64,000 nt of DNA from Litoditis marina (lineage: Eukaryota; Nematoda; Chromadorea; Rhabditida; Rhabditidae), in assembly GCA_964036275.1 (NCBI GenBank), contig OZ038438.1:15111720-15175719 (forward strand). The letters are read 5' to 3'. The translations under genes and the position numbers were made by a program. The notes under the pieces were generated by a model that ran no database searches, had not been told where the DNA came from, and worked only from the letters and a program-made list of their open reading frames with translations. Shown here one piece after another: positions 32,701 to 44,764 of the stretch (its first letter is position 1; each line of letters opens with the position of its first letter).

Positions 32701-35700
32701 GAGATATCATTGCTGGATCATTTGGGAAATGTACAAATCGTCGAAAGGCTGATTTAATCCAAAGCTCCCCGGAATACAAGAAAAATGTCGTCAGAAGCCT
32801 ACTGCTCATGATCAGTAACAGCATCGGACAGGTACATATTAGTTAGCTCTCAGTTGTCTGACAATGTTGTCCTTGCCTTGCTGAGTTTCAGTTTCATAGA
32901 TGATTCAACGTAGACAGTGTGCGAAGTTATGAACTTGTTGCCCAATTGTCCTGAGACGAAGAAATCTGTTAGGTGTACATTTTGTAGAATTTTGGTTTGT
33001 ATCAAATATTTCTCCTTTGTTTGTACTTTTCGAATTTAGGTTCTCTTTCTGTTTTACATTTCTTTACTTACAGTTCGCATTTCTTTATGCACAAAAGGAG
33101 AAAGTGCGGCGTATCTACTTCGATGGATTCCTGATCAGAAATCGGCCCATTATTATGAGGACTATCGCTTATTCTATCAATTTCTGGTCGGAGGTATAAC
33201 TTGAACCATATGGCATAAGGGTGATAGTGTTTTAGTCGGGGGTCAGAAAAAGGAATCCCCTGTGGAAAAAGCGGGCAATGTAGTGCTCCCTTTCCAGCAT
33301 GTAGAGCCAGAACGTCAAAAGTCAAACATTTGATAGTTGTGGGTCCGCCTGTCTAGCCTGTGATAAAAATAACAGTTCTTAGAACAGTTGACCCACGGCA
33401 GTGCACATATCACTCGAACACTGTTTTTCATTTCTATCCTTGTTTATGAGAAGTCTCTACACGACACACTTCATTACGAGTTTTCAGGGAGCTCAACAAG
33501 CACATTTTCTACGTCATGAAGGATATACCTCCGCGATCGGTGCGTTCCTGAAGGGAGGAAAGTTGCCTCATTCGCATTCCGATGAGGACAACTATGGTGT
33601 GGGAAGTATGTTTATATTCATTCTGTATTGGTTTGTTTGGTTTTTGTTCTCTGGTTCACAACCTAATCGGGTGAAGCAACTTTAGAGGTTGTCAACAATA
33701 TCGTTTGTTTTTTTGCCTGTACTTCGACACACTAGTAAGGTTTACTACCTGTGTTTGCATTTAGGGTATATTTTCTCCAAGTTTGATTGTCTTCTAGCAA
33801 AAAGAATAAATACCCGCTTGCTCTGGTGGTATGAAAACTAGTTGACCTTGAACTCAACAACTCAACATGTTTTACTTTTTTTCTGAAGTATGGTTCTTCT
33901 TGCAGACGAGGCTGCTCGTTATTCGTGGCACGAATACTACACGGGTTGTTCGGAACTAGGTCGATTCGTGCCAACTGCACCACTTTCAGCTGGATTCACT
34001 GTGAGTAACTCATTTTAAATACGTACTTACACTATTAATCAATGATATCCGAAAACATGTGTCTAATTTGAAATTTAAAAAAAAACTATATTCGAATAAT
34101 ACTGCCATTTTGCTCTTACAGTTTTAATTTCGTTATTATTTACAGTGATTTTCTATTTGAAAATTCCGTTTAGGCCGGTGTTCTCGAACTAGAATGTACA
34201 GATATAGTGTTGAGACCGTTTCCACTTCTCGCCGAGGATATAAAGGTGCGTAACTTTTACTGTACTACCGTTTTTGAATAAATTATCTTTTTAAGAGAAG
34301 CATGCTTCCAATAACAGATAACACCTATTCTGGCGAGAATCTCCTATTTTCTCAGGATTACAAGCCGGACGTCGTCGATCTGAGTCTCGATGCACATGAC
34401 AGAGAATTTTGGCTCGAAACTATGAGATGTAGCGTAGACAAGGTGAGGCGAAGTGTTTCTATTACTTTCAACGTGAATGTTGATATTCATCTTATTATGT
34501 TGCTTATACTACTTGTTTGTACATACATCGAGTGTTTTCTTCAGTGTGGTGTTGCTCAAGCTCCATGCTCCACGTACCGTTTTCAGTATTCAGTCAGTGT
34601 TGTCGTAAAATGTTGTTTCTGCTGCAGGTGATGTCAAAAGCTCTGGAATCTCAGGCAGAGTCGTTGAGTGCTGCGACAAGAGCTCATATATTCAAAGAAA
34701 AGTTTCTTGGTCAGCTTCAGATCATAAGTGAGAAGTCTTTGTGAGTTTCTGGTTGGTTAAATTTAATCAAAATTGTAGAAAAATGAGCGGCCATCATTCA
34801 AGTAATTAGGAGAATAAGGGAACTACTTTGAGACGTTTGTTGTGAAGCTTCGCATATCATACTCACTCTTCAACAATAACCAAAAGAGAGCATGATATAT
34901 AGTTTCATTCAGTTAAGCCACAAAAGTGAAAACGTTGAGAAGTATGTGAGACACTTTCATACTTGCTCACTGTTTCATATTGAATCATCTCCATCCTTCT
35001 ACGGTACTCCACTGTTTCAGTGCCTATGGTAGTTGCACTGTGAGGAATCTTCTTGATCTCCGTGAGCAATTACTGAATGAACAGGAGTTTGACGATTCCT
35101 TCTTGACTGTGGGTTTTTATCCTTATCACATCCAATTAGTTTCGACAATTCAGTATTTGGAAAAAAACGAACACTCTTCAAGTTTATACACAAAATAAGC
35201 TTTGCATTCATTTACGTCATATTATTTTGGTCCGAATTTATGACTTTTTACCTTTTCAGCAGAAGTCACTTGAGAACCAATCCGCTCTACTTGATCTCCG
35301 AAACGTGTTAACTTCAATAGATGAGGTAAGGATTTTGGTCTAGTTATAGCTTTTATGTGTAGTTCTATCTACACTAATCGGTAAGGATACACTTTTAACT
35401 TATGAAAGACCAAACCCATATTTAACTGTAGCAATTTACTGGATAACCGGGTACTTCCCGAACCGGTCACTGGAGAACTGCACTGAACCGAACCGACATT
35501 CGGAACCGACCGGTTTTCCAGTGAAAGCTTTGAACCAAACCGACATTAAGCATGAGTTAAACAAACACGTCGTGTACAAGGTAGAATGAGTGGATCCCGG
35601 TTTGGTTCGAAGCATTTACAGGAGAACCGGTCGGTTCCGAATGGTGGTTCGGTCGGTTCTCCAGTGACCGGTTCGCGGTTCGGTTCGGGAAGGATCCGGT

Positions 35701-37787
35701 TTCCGGTTCTCCAGTGAATTCGCCCCAACTGTATACTTTGTTTTGTCTGTATACTCGTGGCTACAGTACGATGTGTCCTTACTTACGGAAAAGAAGTTAA
35801 TTGTGGAAAATCGAATTTGGACGGTTGTCTGAGAGCATCTATCAGTTTTTTTTCAGATCATGGATTCTAGGAATCGCTTGCTTCTGGTGTGTAAAGGTCT
35901 GCTAGCGGGGAATGTGTTCGATTGGGGAGCAAAGAAGGTAACTCATTTGTATATATTCAGACTGTGTTTTGCTGAAATTGTTCTTATCATATTTCATTTT
36001 ACCTAAATTCTTGAGTATTTATTTTGAAAAGGTCACCTAATTGTAACTCTGCTCTGGTAACCATGGTTCACACAACGTATGCCAATTGTGTCGGATTGCC
36101 CATTGATACAACCGTTTTTCTTCAAATTGAGCATTTCCAACTCAGTTTCAACAATATTCCATGGTAAAAAGCTCACCCCCTCCCGCCGAGTTTTGTGGTT
36201 TGATTGTCTCGAAAAAACTGATACTCGATCTATTTCTGTTGACAACAAAGTCTCCTCAGCTCCTCACGTATGTTCTCTCTCCAGGTCATTGAATTGATGG
36301 AATCATCGGAAGGATTGTCATTCGGTCGCGCAATTGCCACCATTCCAGGTATATTTTGTTACCGAAAGTATAGTGGTTGTAACATTATTTACCTCAACCT
36401 AGTTTTCTTACAGTGCATTGGTATATTCCACAACATGTTTGACGTTGTGATTTACGATCAGCTCAGAGCGCGTACTCGAGTAGTTATCCGAATAGTCGAA
36501 AAAAAAAGGCTTTCATTTCGACAAAATTGGGAGCTTTTTTTTTTTGCAAAGTCACGAATTTCCATGAAATTAAAGGTCTTATATCTATTCTCAGATCGCC
36601 CATGGTTGGTGGATGCATTTGATGAGTTCGCTGATTCGTTCTCATCAAAACCATACAAATGTGCAGCTATTTTTGTGGACAACAGTGGAGTCGACTTTGT
36701 TCTCGGAGTGATTCCGTTTGCTAGGGAGTTGATGAGAAGTGGAACCAAGGTGATCAAGAATTTATCTATGTCTCTCTCGTACCTTTGATTCGTTGTTGTA
36801 GAAAAACAACGTATAGGCTTCATTTGACATCAACTTTACTTCGGGAAATTACAACGGTTTCTGTAGTGTACTTAAAATTCCCTATACCATTAGAACTACC
36901 AACTTGTATTTTGTATTTTTCATATTAAGGTATTGATCATATCGAACCTTCATCCGGCTTTGAATGATTTGACCTACCGAGAAATGATGGATTTGGTACC
37001 GCAACTGAAAGAATCAGATGATTTTCTCCGGGAATGTATTGATACTGATCAACTGATGTTTCATCATAGCGGACAGGGTTCACCATGCCTGGATTTGAGG
37101 TGAGTTTTGGTATTGGCTCCATGTTCATCACCAAGTTTTCAAAAAATGACTTTGTCAGTTTCACATTAAACCGGCGGTGTCTTCCCACGTAGCCTGATTT
37201 ATCTTTAACCACTTCAAGTTGAAGCGGTTCAACGTAAATCAGTCGGTTGAGCGATCAGTTAAGGTTAAGACGGTAACAGTTATGTGGTGTTATGGAAAAT
37301 GTTCGTCATACTGGTGAATATGTGTTTTCAGAAAGGTTCACTCTGTTCTAAATAAGGCCGTCATCCAGAATGAAGTGGATTTTGTGGTCATTGAAGGAAT
37401 GGGCCGGGCATTGCACACCAATTTCAATGCCAATTTCAAATGTGATTCGTTGAAGGTGTGTTTGTTTTCGGTTTTTCCAATTCGTTCATCTGGAGAAAAA
37501 TGCCATCCCAATATAGAAAAATGTCTTGTTTTCTTCAATTGTGGCATTACGGTAATTAATGAGGCTCAAATTTTTGTACACCAGCAATGTTTCGGCTGGT
37601 CTCAATAGTAGTACCCTTTGTTTTCTTCTAATTGGGCACCTAAGTCAGCAGGAGTACACAGTTGAATTTGCAGGCTGCAGTCATCAAATCAGAGTGGTTG
37701 GCCGACAAAATGGGAGGACACCTTTTTTCAATAGTTTTCAAATTTCAATCAGGAAAGAATTTTGCAAATATGGCAGATTTACCTTAA
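29701..37787 (+). CDS. PANK4-like protein: pseudo pantothenate kinase fused to DUF89 phosphatase (769 aa)
   Basis: Twenty-three phased exons: 29701-29785, 30075-30142, 30375-30464, 30784-30875, 31058-31165, 31623-31704, 31834-31924, 32301-32388, 32684-32831, 33074-33193, 33488-33596, 33906-34000, 34174-34245, 34356-34442, 34628-34740, 35021-35108, 35260-35325, 35857-35937, 36285-36348, 36595-36749, 36930-37099, 37332-37455, 37674-37787. The 769-residue length is close to human PANK4 (773). The N-terminal half is a type II PanK fold (DIGQTVVKIAY, LVNVGTGVSV, VGGSSLGGGSFFGLAQLLTD, HEGYTSAIGAFL). The C-terminal half is DUF89 (GLLAGNVFDWGAKK, IFVDNSGVDFVLG, PALND, VIEGMGRALHTN), a metal-dependent phosphatase of 4'-phosphopantetheine-type substrates that limits CoA synthesis. 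The kinase catalytic Glu is Gln118, and the second Gly of the phosphate loop is Gln30, so the kinase half is probably inactive. The DUF89 metal residues (Asp611, Asn612, Asp647) are retained. Likely cytosolic. Confidence 0.93.
35431..35726. mobile_element. CCGGTT-rich foldback element with 7-bp target duplication
   Basis: About 296 bp inside intron 17 of the PANK4-like gene. It has imperfect terminal inverted repeats (left GCAATTTACTGGATAACCGG; right end reads ACTGGAGAACCGG inverted). An inner inverted pair (GCTTTGAACCAAACC and GGTTTGGTTCGAAGC) and many CCGGTT/AACCGG words are present. AACTGTA occurs at 35424-35430 and again at 35727-35733, a likely target-site duplication. The element is much richer in GC than its surroundings. 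Non-coding, MITE-like. Confidence 0.7.
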
Positions 37788-39528
37788 CTAGCTCATTTTC
37801 TAGCTTATTTAAACACCTTAGCGTACTCTTAATCACTTTTTTCATACATATAAATATATTGTATAGTTTTTTTCAATTGTTTATTCCTATCTCATTGCTA
37901 TCCTTGTCAAAATACCGAGTTTATCTAATTGTTGCGGGTAATTTTGTGATACGATTCCGTGTGCCCTGCCTTTGATGTGTCTTATGTTATTGTTCAAGAT
38001 CTTTCTTGATAACCATGTCGATTGTTTTCTAATGTTACTTATTTTCCCTGCAAATCAAAAACAGTTTTAGTGTATTGATTCTTAATTTCCATTGACAGTA
38101 ATCTAACGTTCTTTATATTGTTCAAAGTATAACTTTTTATCCATTACTTAGTCGTCTTTTACAGGTGAGCTGTTTTTCTCAGCAATCTTCCACCGATCTT
38201 TCATACAGGTTACTATAGTCCAATAAATATTTTCCTTTTCATTGTTTCGCTGAAAAACGAAGTTTGACCCATTCAATTTAACAATGAATAAACAATAACG
38301 AATTTGGCACATTGTTCCAGTAGTTCTATTGAAGTGCTTCCTTCGATTACAGTACACAACCTCATTCGTAGGGTAAGGTGTTTGTAAAAAATAGTAAAAC
38401 TACTATCATAGGGTGGTTTCAAATGTCTTGTAACGCCCGCTCAACTTAAATTTAAGAGCCAAGTTGGTTTTTTGGTGGACATTTGATCAAAATTCGCATG
38501 GAGTATTCAAAGGTTGTTCGTAGTAGAAAAAAGAGAAAACGCTATTTCGAATTAGCGACAGTCTTTCAATGTCATTTGCTGGATGGAAGTGCAGTTGTCA
38601 ATGATCACTACGTATGTTATCGTATAGCTGCAAAGATAAGAGGGGGTTCGATCTCTGATGATCTATTGTGCTTCTGCAAGACTTTGCTCGTTCTTTGTGT
38701 GCCAGTAGACAGCCGTAGCTACCAGGCCATGTTGCGATTGTGCGTACTTAACATAGTCTGATCCGAGCCCCATCTGATATGAACTAATCTGTCTTTGTAC
38801 AGGGTCTAAACCGATAATCTGTCATAGTGGAGGAGTGATAAGGAGTGGCTATAAATCAGCAACGAAGAAGGAAATGTTGGAGTAGAGAAATCATACTTCA
38901 AACTCCCGTTAGCCGTGTATGTAGGCAGGGGAAACAATAAATAACTAGGCATCGATTGCGGGTTAGATAAATCATATGCTTCACACTCCAGTTAGTTGGT
39001 ATATGGATATCGAAAAAAATGGAACACAGGGACCCCCAACTGTTTGGCATCTTCAACACGCGTAGAAATATGATTTTTCGAGTTTCATGTTAGCGGCCTT
39101 CGAAGACAAACTGAAAACGAACTCACATGAGAGTGCTTGTAAACTGTTATTTTTGGGTAAATAAGATGTATGTTTATGTATTTTGTACTATTCACAAAGC
39201 TACAAAATCAAGTCTTTCATCGGGAGTAGTTAGTGTAGGATAAAAAATTACCTCATCCAATATTTCTCTTTGGTTCTAGTACAATGACTTTCTTTGTTGA
39301 TTCTCTTACTTTGTTGCAACAAGAGTATTTAGGCAGTTCTTCTTGTACGAAAATTTTGTTCAGCCAGAAACCCATCCCCTGAACCTTTGTATTCATCATT
39401 CGTGTGGGCTATAGAACATGAACCACTGAAGCGAGCAACGAAAGCATTGTTGTTCTTATCTCGGACCCAGTTAGTCAGTTTAGACCACTGATAGAACGTT
39501 TATTTATTTCTTTATTCGAGCAGGCGGC
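37788..39528. other. Intergenic region between PANK4-like and ABCD4-like genes
   Basis: No gene recognised. AATAAA occurs at 38222-38227 and 38288-38293 as candidate poly(A) signals for the PANK4-like gene. Around 38590-38670 the words GTGCAGTTGTC, TATAGCTGCAAAG and GGGGTTCGATCTC recall a degraded tRNA-like SINE, but the match is weak. Confidence 0.4.
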
Positions 39529-42500
39529 ATGAAACCGGAAAAAGCGGAACGGGACTTGTATTTTGGATTTCGGTTTCTAGTCAACCTGCGAACAGTGCTG
39601 CCTCTGCTGTATCCTAAATTAGAGTGGGCCCTTGTTCTGACTGTCACCATTGTTGCGGTCAATGGAGCAAGTGAGTTTCTGACATTTTTACCGAAATATC
39701 AATTAGGTGTGTAGTAATATTCGCGTAAATCTGATATGTGACTTTGTCTAGAGGCTATATTCGGTTTCTCCGTTATGAAGGAACTAACACTCGAACTGAA
39801 GTGTGCTTTTTTCTAAATGGTTGCATAGTTTCGTGGCTTTTCACATCGTTTCGTTACCATCTCCGTTTTCTCACGATATACGGTTAATTGACCTTGCACA
39901 GCTATCGGTTCCAGATGAGTTCATTGCCTATCATTCCGGAACTATTATTGGACATTTCTATAATGCACTGCTTGAGCATGATGAATCCACTTTCTGGAAT
40001 GTTTTCTACAAGGCATCACTAATTTATCTAGGTCAAACCCTGGTGAGTGGGTAGAAAGAGAGGGTTGCAAACACATATTATACATATTCAAAAAAGATGT
40101 CCATGTGAATGGAATGAACTGCTTGAAAACAAACCTTCAACTATTGAGGTGTACATAAACGTAGATATTGCATCTCATGGCTTATATCTGGCAAACCAGA
40201 TCACTCCCCCATCTTGTTTCAATGTTTTATGTTGAGTAGCCTCAAAATTTTTAATATCGTGCTTCATGAAGGTAGTAGTGAAAGAGTTTTTCTCATTTTT
40301 TCAGCTGATCGCTACGGGAATGTTTGTGTCCTGGCTCCTGGCAGTCGCGATGAGAAAGAATCTTGTGACAGCGTTGCACGATCTGTATTTCACCAAGAAA
40401 ACGTATTACCAGCTCAACCATATCGATAATCATGACATGGATAACCCGTGAGTTTTGAACTACCAACAACTTTTGCCAACTTATTACTGCCGGAAGTTCG
40501 TAGAATAAATGAGCGTGATACGTTTCTACAGGGATCAGAGAATTAGTCAGGACGCCGAGAAAATGACTACACTACTAGCAAAAAGTGTACTGCCATATCT
40601 TCTGATTTCTCCAGGAGTCGTTGGATACTACACCTACAAAACATGGAAAACGTGAGTTCGGGGGTAGTTAACTCCCAATATTTGTGATTGTTTTCTAACA
40701 GTGAAACATGCCTATTTCGAACTAGCTTCGTGGCCTTTGGACGGCTACAATCCACAACTAAACTACCTAATTATTAGTTATCAAGGAACATCTAGGTCTC
40801 ATTGATTTTTTTGTGGTTACTATTTATAGGGGATAATCGTACCAATTTCGAGTGTTTCTGATCCTATTGAATAACGGAAAACTCACTTAGAATGCAGTGT
40901 AACTTTGCTGTACAACGAATTGTTTTATTTGAAGAGCGGGTGCAATCGGCGTTGGATGTGTATACGTCTATTTTTTGATTGGTACCATTGTGAATCGTCT
41001 TCTAGTGTCTCCAATAACAAAATGGACTGTCAGACTTGAGAGATCAGAAGGAAACTTCAGGTGTGGTTTTGTAATCCATTGAGAAAATACCTTCGACGGA
41101 TATTTTATTTTTATTTTTATTTGATTTTCCGTCCCAGTTATTGTCTAAATTTAGTTTAATTCACCGATAAATATAACAACTGTTCGAAATTATGTTATGA
41201 TCTACGAGTGTGATTGACTGCAAACATGCTATAATGAACAGTTTTCAGGTACAAGCATGTTTCTGTGCGCGATAACGCGGAAGAATCGGCCTTTTACGAC
41301 GGAGAGCATTTTGAATATGTTAGTTTATAATTATAGTATACAAATACCTGTTGAAAACAAAAAAGTAGCTGAAACACAATCTTTCGGTTGGAAATCGTAA
41401 TCGAAAATCGACTAAAGATGACTGAGCTACCGCATGTCAGAGACAGGCAGAATCCTAGGAAGAGTTCTTCAAATTTGTGTGCTATTGCTAACAGCCAAAC
41501 ACTGAACCACTTCCTCACTTTTTGAATGATTCCATTGGCTGGTTTGTGTTCCAGACTGAGTCCAATCGGCTACTCAACCTACTTCTACGAAATCAGCTGT
41601 TTCTGGCTGTTTGGAGATATCCGGCACAATGTACGTAATCTTTTCCAAAATATTGTTCCATTGGCGTGAAACCCAATATTCAACGTTTATTTTCAGATTT
41701 TCAAACATTCTTCGATTACTACGGCGGTGTGTTAACATATGTGATTCAAGTCATCCCTATTTTCATTTTGAACTCGTATTCTGATCTAACTCCTGGAAAA
41801 CTAGCACAACAAATCAGTAATGTGAGTTTCTCAACTGAATTTTACGTCTATTCAACATGCTGATTCGAGACGACAGCTTTTCAAATCGAAAAAATACCCT
41901 TTTACGAAAAGTGGAAGATTGGTATAATGTTTTTACTGTTTGCTTGGTGATGCTTTTTCTGTGTAGTTTCAATTTCAGAATGCATTTGTTTATATTTACT
42001 TGCTGAATAGTTTCACCCGTCTAACTGATCTGGCCATGCATATTGGTGAAATGGCCGGATATTTTCACAGGTATTTTTGAGTGTCATGAATTGATAGTAT
42101 TGACAACCTTCCGCTCGTGAGGTTCTGATACGTTTTTCCGGAGCCTCACTTCAGGTGTCTTCTATGAAAGTCTGTCATAACCACAGGCTGTAACCAAAAT
42201 TCAGCTGTCGAACACATCAGAACTATTTGATTGTACTCACAGTGTCCCTGGATCTAACCACCAACTCACCAAACTTGCTACAACTACCGTCCTTGCCAGC
42301 CCATGCAACTTCTGTACGCATATTCGAGTAATTTACAGAATATCTGAACTTGTGGAATTCTCTCAAAAAGCAAAGGAAAATCGCACGTTCACAACCACAG
42401 ACTTACCTGAAGATGACAATACTCTGTTCAAGGCCGAGAGCTTGACTTTCGGAACCCCAGATGGGAAAAGGCAGCTGATCACAGGTATGGATTTATCACA

Positions 42501-44608
42501 TGTTTCACAGGTTGGGTACATGACTGTATTGAATCATGACACCGAGCTAGTGACAATGAACAATATCAATCGTCAATGAGCCTGCTATGTGTGACCGGAG
42601 CAGAGAAGGTGGAAAAAAGAAGCGTGGTTTGTTGACCTGATGTTCGCCAGATAGTGCAAAAGTCTACGACAGATTTGAGTTTGCACCGTACACATTCACC
42701 ACTCTACCGTAGACTAATGGAAATTTTATTAAATTGGGCAATAATACACGGGATGTTTCACAACACAAAACCGGAAGTTGAAATATATAACTTTACAGTG
42801 TTAGATTCTCACCGTTCCACCTATTTACAGATCTGAGTTTGGAAGTTCCATGCACCCAATCACTGCTTGTTACTGGTTCCAGCGGAGTGGGAAAAACGTC
42901 TCTTCTTCGAATTTTGAAGCAGCTTTGGGCCCCTATTCATGGTAGGAGATTGCCAAGCTACAATTTAGTCATAACGAATTATATCATGGTTTCCTATATA
43001 GAGAAATCCACGGTATCAATGAATGTAATAAGAAGTTTTCAGGAAGTGTGCTACGTTTCAAAAGCTTTGATGATATCATTTTCCTACCGCAGAGATGTTA
43101 CTTCCCGGTGGGCCGGCTCTCGTTGAGACAACAATTGAAATTCCCCAGAACAGCTGCACCGGAAGACATTGAGCGAGGTGAACATACTGCTGATTGTGGT
43201 TTAGGATAATCCTCTAAAAACCGATATTTTCGCAGAAACCAACTACAAACCGATTATTTTGAAAATTTATCGATACAGTAAACGTGTAGGCATCGCTGTG
43301 TATGTATGTTGAAACTGAACACATGCGAATCGGGGAAATTTGTCGGTATATTAGAATTTTGTTCAAACTAGTGCCGTTCAGACCATCTTGAAATTCCGAA
43401 AATATTGGAGCAGCTTTCATTGAGTCACCTCATTGCGATGTGTGGAGATCTCGACGACAACGTCAGTTTTGAATGGTAGGTCGTCGTTCTGACCAGGCGG
43501 CGTAGCAATCCTTCAAAAATCTCATGAGATACCTCATGAGCTATTAGCATGAGCTTCTCATGAGCTTCTATTGATTGATATACTACAACATTGAGAGTTC
43601 ACGAGTATCTCATGAGGTATCTCATGAGAAACTCATATGAACTTCTCATGAGATTAGACGGATTGCTACGCCGCCAGATATGTCAAGTGAAAGAGACATA
43701 AAAAGTCGGTACACGTTGCTACATCAATTACAGATAGAATGTTCAAGCAAAATATGGAGAAGCGCATGTATAAAAGTATCACATAAACAATGAAGAGCGG
43801 AGCTTTCTCAAAGTCTCTGGTTTTACTGAAATTGCCAGAGGTTTTACATAATTGTTTTGTATTGAAAACAATTTACTTTGTATTTAAATACTCTTTTCGA
43901 TTATAGTTTCGTACTTTTTTGATTTGATGACTATTCTTATGTTTTAAAGGCAAGAAACTCTTTCACCTGGTGAGCAGCAACGTCTTTCCATTGCGCGAGT
44001 TCTTTTACAGAAACCAAAGGTAGGTTGAGTTGTGGCATTCAATGAAACATACTGATAGTACACTACGCTTCATTTGCTTATTGTCGCAAACGATTCATTT
44101 TGTTCAACCTTTTGACATGTTTAAGTTTTTCAACTTCATTAATGATTTCCGTATTGTGCTTCACCCATCCTGCTACATTTCACCAAGGAAGAATTGTTGG
44201 CGAACTCGCTTCCTCGAAAAACAAGTACAGTATCTGAACGTGTTCCATAACCTTATTGGTTCTTCTTTATCATTGCTAGTCTACAGGTTGTAATCATGGA
44301 TGAAGCTACAAGTAGTCTCAATGTGGAGATGGAAGAAACAGTTTATGAACTGCTGATGAAGGTGAGCAGTCAATAATTTCTGTGAAAAGGTACTAGTTCT
44401 GAAGAAGTATTCTCTATCCAATCTACTATTTTGTGTCCTATAATGTTTCTGTTGCAAATAGACACATTTTCAGAAGGGTATTTCGTACATATCGACTGGT
44501 CACAGATCTTCACTGCACCAGTTCCATGACTTTGAACTGCGCTTTACCGGACCGGAAAAACGAACAGAGAAGTGGACCTTGTTGCCCTTACATCCGAAGA
44601 AAGACTGA
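39529..44608 (+). CDS. pmp-5: ABCD4-like half ABC transporter (595 aa)
   Basis: Sixteen phased exons: 39529-39670, 39915-40042, 40305-40447, 40532-40651, 40935-41060, 41249-41318, 41555-41630, 41697-41821, 41979-42070, 42339-42484, 42831-42941, 43043-43177, 43382-43475, 43950-44019, 44287-44361, 44474-44608. Length 595 versus 606 for human ABCD4. Hydrophobic helices fill residues ~1-350, with ABCD hallmarks DNPDQRISQDAEK and the EAA-like NAEESAFYDGE (229-239). The nucleotide-binding domain has Walker A GSSGVGKTS (405-413), Q-loop Gln443, signature LSPGEQ (507-512), Walker B VVIMDEATS (527-535) and switch His561, all intact. ABCD4 works as a dimer at the lysosomal membrane, releasing cobalamin into the cytosol; C. 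elegans PMP-5 is the counterpart. CAG six bases before the ATG may be a trans-splice acceptor. Poly(A) signals AATAAA lie at 44626-44631 and 44634-44639. Confidence 0.93.
43496..43675. mobile_element. TIR element of the CTCATGAG family, copy B
   Basis: Perfect 16-bp terminal inverted repeats GGCGGCGTAGCAATCC (43496-43511) and GGATTGCTACGCCGCC (43660-43675) flank 180 bp with six CTCATGAG palindromes. It is related to copy A at 17948-18115. It lies in intron 13 of the ABCD4-like gene, 20 bp past the exon end. Non-coding, MITE-like. Confidence 0.75.
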
Positions 44609-44764
44609 CACAGAAAAACATGTTTAATAAATTAATAAATATATGTTACATCGATTTCATCACCATTTTCTGGGAACCGTGTTAGATCAATGTTAGAGAT
44701 TATGAGCAATGTGATAATCATAATATATAATGCACTTCTAGTATGCAGATGAACAGGACGTCAT
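44609..44764. terminator. Shared 3'-end region of convergent genes
   Basis: Only 156 bp separate the stop codons of the plus-strand ABCD4-like gene and the minus-strand acn-1-like gene. TTTAATAAATTAATAAAT near 44623-44640 gives AATAAA signals on the plus strand and ATTAAA on the minus strand, so the two 3' UTRs may overlap. Confidence 0.6.

Noticed and set aside
39803..39914. Longer version of ABCD4-like exon 2 beginning with the upstream in-frame Met
   Set aside because: Only the acceptor TTCCAG at 39914 joins exon 1 in phase and aligns with ABCD4 proteins.
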